DNA from: Parachlamydiaceae bacterium
GTDB lineage: Bacteria; Chlamydiota; Chlamydiia; Chlamydiales; Parachlamydiaceae
Length of the DNA: 5,087 bases
Direction of reading: 5' to 3'
NCBI GenBank assembly: GCA_003164155.1
Contig: PLSG01000294.1
Coordinates: forward strand, 1-5,087
Shown here in pieces: positions 1-5,087 of this stretch. Below the pieces are notes generated by a model. That model saw nothing but the letters and a program-made list of their open reading frames with translations, was not told the origin of the DNA and did not search any database. How positions within the stretch are numbered: position 1 is the stretch's first letter; each line of letters opens with the position of its first letter. A program made the position numbers and the translations under genes.

Positions 1-930
1 GATTTTGAAGTTCAAAAGGTGGGGATGCAGCAGAGGGCGAAGATTGTTCAAGCCTTGAAAAACGGCGCCGATAAAGACGGATTGCTGCAAAAAATGCTCA
101 AGGAAGTCGCCGATGAGCACAATCTTGTGCATTGGAATGTGCACAAAACAGGCTTATGGGTGGGGGATAGTCTTGGAAATAAAGGGCACTACAGCCTAAG
201 CTTGGACGATTTCACCTTGTATATCAAAAACAAACCGTTTGGATTGCTGCCACAAGACATTTTAGCTCATCCGACCTTTGAAAGCATTTTTACGCGCATC
301 GACTATAAAGTTTTGGTTCTATCCCCCCATGTGTTTGTCTTCACCGACGAATGGGGTGGGCAAGTGCGCATTTCCAAAAAAGGCAGCGATCTCGTTATCT
401 CAAAGGAGCTTAAAAATAATACTTGGTATACCTTGTTGCCTGTAGCCAAAGGCATCAGCAAGCAGTGGCTTGCGCACATCAACGCCAACTTTTTGGGCAG
501 TGAAATTCTGACGACAGAAAAAACGCATTGGCTTTCGCCCAGCAGCCATGAGATCTTGATACTGTCTAAGCGTTCAGCGCAAATTACACATAGAGTAGTC
601 ATAGCCAAGGGATCTCTAAAGGGAGAATATGTCTACAATATTGAAAAAGGCGCTGCCACGCAGACTTTAAAACTGGCTCCCATATATTTTGATGAACCCA
701 ATGCCTCTCCTTATCGCTTTTTAGCGCACTTTGAAGATTTGGACTTTGTGCATGTATGGACAGATGGCGATAACGCGCCGCAGTACATCGAAATGCCTAG
801 GCTGAAATTGGACTTTAAAATAGAATTTTTAGAAGAAAAGGCTATCGCCCGCTGCGTACAAATGCAGGGTTATTTTATTTCTGAAAGACAAGGCGTGCTT
901 GGTTTTGCCGATTTTACGCAGTTTTTGCTT
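1..930 (+). other. N-terminal beta-rich region with conserved IEMPRLKLDF block
   Basis: Residues about 1-310 alternate short hydrophobic runs with polar turns (for example VLVLSPHVFVFTDEW near 106-120 and HEILILSKRSAQITHRVVIA near 184-203), suggesting beta-sheet structure. The region ends in the block IEMPRLKLDF (263-272) followed by GYFISERQG (290-298). Eukaryotic members of the family have a similar order, with an Ile/Leu-Pro-Arg-x-x-Leu-x-Phe strand followed about 20 residues later by a Gly-Tyr motif. The fold is not known to me. The comparison is from memory of the family, so the boundaries are approximate. Confidence 0.55.
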
Positions 931-3900
931 TTGGAGAATGAACGAGGAGACAAGAAAGCGTTGCTTTCGAAAAAATATCTAAGAATGCAGAATGGCTCTC
1001 TTTCTACAAAGGTGGGGTTTTATAATGAGTTTATCACCTCAAAAATCGCCGAAGCACATAGATACTTTGCCTACAATGTCGATGAAAAAGGTGAAGTATC
1101 CTCTCGTGATACTGCCGCGATGCTTTTTTTAGCCAATTTTTATCTTTTCCAAAAAGATTATGCGCGGGCCCAGTCCCTTTTGCGCCGCTTGGGTTTCAAA
1201 CTTTCTTCCTATACAGAAGAGGAAAAAGTATTTCTAATGGAAATGTGGCTGGGGCCTGAGGATGGTGATCCCAAGGCGCATGCAGTTTGTTTTACGGCTT
1301 TAGCCTTATTTTTGCAAAATAAAATTAGTTATGGAGATCTGGGTGATTTTTGGAAGAACGCCGTAGCGAGTAGGGACGTCAAAATCAGATTAGAGGAAAA
1401 ATATGCTTATTACGTAGCCGGCTTAAAGCATGCGGCCACTTTACAGTTGCTACCTGAAGAGGAAAAAGTGATTGTTCGAGAACTTAGGTTGTTCGCTAAA
1501 CGCGATAACGAATTTTTTGAACTATTTCGCTATTCCATTCCGGAATTCCTCGAGCAAAGATGGGATCTCCTAGGCGGTACATCCCAAGAAAAGCCTAAGA
1601 GAGCTAGGTGGAAAAAATCTGGTTTCTCTAAGGAGCGCGGATTATCACAAGCCGGTTTATGGTTACTCGATATCCAACGTCCAGCGGTTCTTCCTTTGAT
1701 GGAATCTTCGCTGATCATGCGTCAAGCTAAATTAGATGTGGAAAAGTACTACCGCATAGCTAAGAACCCCACTTTGCCAGGCAGAAAAGCTGCTTTGGCG
1801 ATGCTTCATCTGACTAAATTTAAATCTCCTACTCATATTTTAGATTTATTACTCACAGTTTTTTCTCATCCTGACCGTTTTCCTGCATTTGAGAATTTTG
1901 TGCAGGCATTGCGATCTCAAGACAAGTATGATGTCATAAGAAACACCTATGATAATCTAGCGCCTGCTACTGCAATCGACGTCAGTATAGTTCTTGAAAA
2001 TTCCTTGGAAGAAGAGATTAAGGATGCCAGAGCAGTTGCGCCAAAGCACTGCGCAAAATGGCCGCCGCTTTCGCCTTTCATCCCCATCGAGGAAATAGCT
2101 CCGATATTGCCTAAGCATAGATTTCAAGTCAGCCCCTATGCCTTATCTTCTGAAAGTTGGATACTGCCCAGTGTACGCAAAATCTTTTCACTCGAGACTG
2201 TGGTCGAAGCCTCATCTAGCCATCCCTTGACAGAGCTCGTGAAAGCTCTCCGTGATAAAGAAGCTGGTGAAATCCACGCTAGAGAATTGGAAGCTTTGCA
2301 AAGCGATGTGCGGCACTTTCAAAAAGAAAGCGTTGAGAAAGTGTTTAGATGGCGCCATGGCACTAAGCAAGCCATTTTGACAGACTTGAAATTGCTGAGA
2401 AGAGATGCTGCAATCCAGTACGCCGAGCTCAATAAGCTAAAACTGGCCTTGGAAACGCGCCTTCTCAAGCTGGCCAATAAGAAAGCCAGCGGCGCTGCAC
2501 TCAGTGTGACGTTGGCCGAATATGCCGGTACCCTCGCGCTGCCGTTGACTGTGGAAGATCTGTGTATTCTTTTTCTGCGCAATGATTTTTCAGGTTTTGC
2601 CGCGCGCAACTCTGCGTTATCGCCAGAAGATGTCAAAGCCTTGAAGGGGTTCATGACGGCCTACTTGGTGCGCGCCACAGATCAGCAGATCATGGAGCAA
2701 AGCATGGAGATTATCGACGAACTTTCGGCTTATCTCCACAGTGTTTCCAAAGAGAGTGATTTTTGCCAAGACGACACTTTTCGTGAATTGGCCGACAGTT
2801 TGGGGAAGAAGTTGACTATTCAAAGAGCCTATATTCCTACAGAACATATTGAATACCTGATATTTGAGTTGTATAGCGGGATGATGCTGCGCCCCGAACA
2901 GATAGAGAACCTGAAAAAAATGCTGGCCCCTGGCAGCCACAATATGATCTTGCAGATGATTATGGGAGCAGGTAAGACCAAAGTGCTACTGCCCATCTTG
3001 AGCTTGATGCAGGCGGATGGGGACACTTTTCCGGTGATCGTCTTGCCAGAGCCTCTTTATGAAACGACCATGCGGGATATGCGCATAAGCTCTGGCGAAG
3101 TTTTTCAGCGCGCTATTCAGACTTTGGTGTTCGAGCGGCACACCGAATTTAGCATAGATAAACTCAATGCCATCTATGAAAAGCTCGAATCTCTGCGCCA
3201 GCGGCGCGAATGCTTGGTAGTGACCAGTAAGAGCATGCAATGCCTGGAATTGAAGTTCCAAGAAGCTCTATTGTGTTATCCTGCTACAAGAGGGTTGAGA
3301 CAAGAGGCTCTTTTGGAAAAAATCAAAGGCCTGCAGAAGATTTTAAATCTATTTAAAACTAAAGGCAAAGCTATTATCGACGAGGTGGACTTAATCCTCA
3401 ACTGCCGCCATGAGGTTAACTTTACCATGGGATCGCCTACTCCGCTGCATGCCGCACACTATGATTTGGTCTATCGGCTATATACCTGCTTGTGGAATAG
3501 CGCAGAAGTGCACAAAATAGTCCAACTGGATTTCATTCCTGTGATACATCCGAAAGCAGCGGCTTTTTCCGAAGAGCTCTATCACACAGCCGTGAAGCCT
3601 TTGCTGTTGAGGGTCTTTTTAGAGGAAATGTTCGCCGAAAGCCCATCTAAAGACCTTTTAGGTAGATACATCACGCTGCTTTCCTCTGAGGCACGCGCAA
3701 AATTGACCGCCTTTATGCTCGATCCGGAAGGAGAGCAGAAATTCCTGCACGAAATATATGACCCAAGCATTGTGGAAATCTTGGCTTTATTGAAAGGTCA
3801 GTTGAACGAACTCTTGCCTTTGACCCTGAACAAGAAATGCCATGTGCACTTCGGTCCCTCTCAATTTCCTTTTAAAGACTTGGCTATTCCCTACAGCGGT

Positions 3901-5087
3901 AATAATAGCCCTGTGGAATCGTCGCAATTTGCTAATCCGTATGAATTGCTCAATTATACCATGCAGATGTATTGCAAAACAGGTCTGTCGACTCTGATCA
4001 TCAAAGCCCATATCAGGCGCTTGAAAGACGAGGCCGAAGCCGAGAAGGCCGCCAAACCAAGTCTGGTCAACTACTCTGAAACCGCTGCACACAAGGAGTT
4101 TGATGAGTTGTGTGGACAGGCGGGAATTCAGCCAAAGAACCCCTTAAAGGAATCTATCAAATTTTCGCTGATGCAATGCACTGACGAAGAAATGGAGCAA
4201 ATCAGAAAGGAGATCAATAGCAATCCAACCTTTATTCAAGCATACATCCGAAGGCATGTGTTCCCCAATGTCCTCATGCATACCTCCAAGATAACGAGTA
4301 ATCCGCAGTCTTTTATCGGCTTGTTTGCCTCCGCACAGGGCTTTACAGGTACACCATATGCGCATGAGACCTATCCGGAAGCTCAGCGCATAGGCACTCA
4401 AAAAGCCCGAGGGACCGACGGCAAGACTTTGGCGATTTTGTGGAAAAACAGCTTTAGAGACGTGAAAAGCTTGCCCCCCAACAAATTTCCGGAAATACTG
4501 GATGCAATGCTGTCGCAAGGCGAGCTGGCTCATGCCCGGGCGATCATCGACACAAGCGCTTTATTCGACGGCGTAGAAAACCAGACCGTAGCAGAAGCCC
4601 TTTTGAAGCGTTTGCCAAAAGAAATTAAAGGCGTGGTTTTCTTCAATAAACACCACGAAGAAGTGGTCTTGGAAAGGCACGCAGAACTGGGGACGATTGC
4701 CCCCATAGCCTTGGCCGAAAGTCAGCTAAAAAAAGAAGAGCGCTTTGTATACTATGATCAGCCTCATACTATTGGAAAAGACATCAAACACGCCACTACG
4801 GCGCAGGCCTTGGTAACGGTAGGAAAGGACCTGACCTTGCGTGACCTGCTCCAAGGTGTGTGGCGGATGCGCGGTTTAGATAAAAAGCAAAAGGCCAAAT
4901 TTCTTATCGCGGCCGAAGGTGAAAAAGCCATACGCAAATATGCGCGGCTGTCTCTCAGCCAGCCTCTGGATTTCGGGCATATCCTGCGTTTTGTGATGTA
5001 CAACCAGACCCGTCAACAAGAATCTCACTTGGTAATCGCTACTAAGCAAAAAATTTTAGCCCTTCCCAAAAAAATCATCTTGGATGG
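1..5087 (+). CDS. Giant DUF3638/DUF3645-family protein with SecA/SF2-like ATPase motifs (partial at both ends)
   Basis: Frame 1 has 1,695 sense codons and no stop, so both ends are cut by the window; the first ATG (base 25) is probably internal. Residue numbers here count from base 1. The C-terminal half carries a P-loop (QMIMGAGKTK, 985-994), an acidic Walker B (IIDEVD, 1125-1130), the DUF3645 block beginning LAIPY (1294-1298), GFTGTP (1447-1452), HTIGKDIK (1589-1596) and QGVWRMRG (1618-1625). These match, in order, blocks I know from the eukaryotic DUF3638/DUF3645 giants (MGEGKS, DESDEIL, LAVPYRAKD, GFSGTND, HTRGTDLK, ACMRMRKL). The N-terminal 900 residues include a PRLxLxF block also seen in that family. 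No signal peptide can be judged because the true N-terminus is missing, and I see no obvious membrane segment. Biochemical function is unknown; ATP binding and hydrolysis is inferred from the motifs. Family assignment is firm, function is not. No neighbouring gene is visible to give operon context. Confidence 0.93.
1015..2190 (+). other. Helical, TPR-like middle region
   Basis: Residues about 340-730 are mainly helix-forming. The stretch AAMLFLANFYLFQKDYARAQ (374-393), followed by SLLRRLG, has the alternating small and aromatic pattern of a TPR-like helical hairpin. Two sites share the short motif EEEKV (407-411 and 487-491), each opening a predicted helix. A proline-rich turn (WPPLSPFIPIEEIAPILP, starting near residue 687) probably ends the region. 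This looks like a scaffold or partner-binding segment rather than a catalytic one; no catalytic motif is visible. Assignment as true TPR is tentative. Confidence 0.4.
2254..2484 (+). other. Charged coiled-coil-like segment
   Basis: Residues about 752-828 are long, charged and almost free of proline and glycine after residue 756, with Leu/Ile/Val/Ala spaced at heptad-like intervals (RELEALQSDVRHFQKESVEK, then LTDLKLLRRD and AELNKLKLALETRLLKLANK). This predicts extended helix, likely a coiled coil, directly before the linker to the ATPase core. It may space the N-terminal scaffold from the motor. I judged this by eye; no coiled-coil program was run. Confidence 0.5.
2821..3438 (+). other. DUF3638 domain: first nucleotide-binding lobe (Walker A and B)
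   Basis: Residues about 941-1146. The order is: LIFELYSGMMLRPEQ (953-967), with Arg964 and Gln967 in the place of a Q-motif; the Walker A loop MGAGKT (988-993), with Lys992 and Thr993 as the expected phosphate and magnesium ligands; VIVLPEPLYE, comparable with a motif Ia strand; the F-x-R pair at 1044/1046; CLVVTSKSMQCLELKF (1071-1086), which lines up with the eukaryotic PEHILSFKL block; Walker B IIDEVD (1125-1130), with Asp1127 and Glu1128 as expected metal ligand and catalytic base; and FTMG (1141-1144), which matches the family's Y-T-x-G end. All key catalytic residues are present, so ATPase activity is plausible. Unusually, Ala990 replaces the Glu that most family members and SecA have in the P-loop. 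Confidence 0.85.
3880..3987 (+). other. DUF3645 motif
   Basis: Residues about 1294-1329 run LAIPYSGNNSPVESSQFANP (1294-1313), then YELLNYTMQMYCKTGL. Eukaryotic members carry LAVPYRAKD-x-P-x-x-x-S/A-E-F-x-H-P here, followed by a hydrophobic helix and a Tyr-rich YYxGL end. The Pro-Tyr, the Ser-Pro, the Phe-x-x-Pro and the final Gly-Leu are kept, while the Arg-Ala-Lys-Asp stretch has changed to Ser-Gly-Asn-Asn. The motif sits between the two motor lobes. Its function is unknown. Confidence 0.8.
4321..4980 (+). other. Second motor-like lobe (GFTGTP to RMRG and beyond)
   Basis: Residues about 1441-1660. GFTGTP (1447-1452) corresponds to the family's GFSGTND and to GMTGTA of SecA. RAIIDTSALFDGVENQTVAE (1513-1532) matches a block seen in eukaryotic members (LID-x-GA...N-x-x-VA). 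GVVFFN (1544-1549) looks like the motif IV strand, HTIGKDIK (1589-1596) like motif V, and LLQGVWRMRG (1616-1625) like motif VI, where Arg1622 or Arg1624 could act as the arginine finger. After this comes ILRFVMYNQTRQQE (starting near 1661), a helix found after the motor in this family, and the window ends at residue 1695 inside the protein. Confidence 0.75.

Noticed and set aside
16..27. Possible start at ATG 25, preceded by the purine-rich aaggtgggg
   Set aside because: The frame stays open upstream to the window edge, the spacing to the ATG is too short for a good ribosome binding site, and the family normally has more protein before this point.
1801..1860. A/T-rich block (16 of 60 bases G+C) compared with 34 of 60 at 2461-2520 and 4381-4440, considered as a sign of mosaic origin
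   Set aside because: Adjacent blocks return at once to 42-50% G+C, and the reading frame and protein character continue unchanged. It is ordinary local variation.
4144..4533. 129-codon open frame on the - strand, the longest of several antisense frames in the window
   Set aside because: It lies opposite the conserved stretch between DUF3645 and the second motor lobe, its product resembles nothing I recognise, and the + strand frame is uninterrupted and family-matched. The other - strand frames are rejected on the same grounds.
1..5087. Annotation as a ubiquitin thioesterase or ubiquitinyl hydrolase, a label automatic pipelines often give eukaryotic DUF3638 proteins
   Set aside because: I see no OTU or other cysteine-protease Cys/His signature in these 1,695 residues. 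The visible motifs are those of a P-loop ATPase. A protease domain outside the window cannot be excluded.

Overview
The whole window lies inside one very large protein-coding gene on the + strand. Frame 1 is open from base 1 to base 5087 (1,695 complete codons plus two bases) with no stop codon, and neither the true start nor the true stop is inside the window. I see no other gene, RNA gene, mobile element, CRISPR array, promoter or terminator. The shorter open frames on the - strand are antisense shadows of this gene. There is no intergenic stretch.

The encoded protein is recognisable from its motifs as a member of the DUF3638/DUF3645 giant-protein family, known mainly from fungi, plants, oomycetes and other protists as proteins of roughly 2,000-3,500 residues. 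From N to C the visible part holds: a beta-rich region ending in an IEMPRLKLDF block (residues about 1-310); a mostly helical region with a TPR-like look (about 340-730); a charged, probably coiled-coil stretch (about 752-828); a helical linker (about 830-940); a DUF3638 nucleotide-binding lobe with Walker A MGAGKT (988-993) and Walker B IIDEVD (1125-1130); the DUF3645 motif (about 1294-1329); and a second motor-like lobe with GFTGTP (1447-1452) and QGVWRMRG (1618-1625). Read together, the motifs look like a diverged SecA-type superfamily 2 ATPase. No member of this family has a well-established function that I know of.

Organism: an uninterrupted 5.1-kb frame with no introns and about 45% G+C (hand-counted in sampled 60-base blocks, 27-60%) fits a bacterium. 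Because this family is otherwise largely eukaryotic, an intracellular bacterium of protists, such as an amoeba-associated chlamydia (Parachlamydiales), is my best guess. This is an inference. An intron-poor protist cannot be excluded from this window alone.
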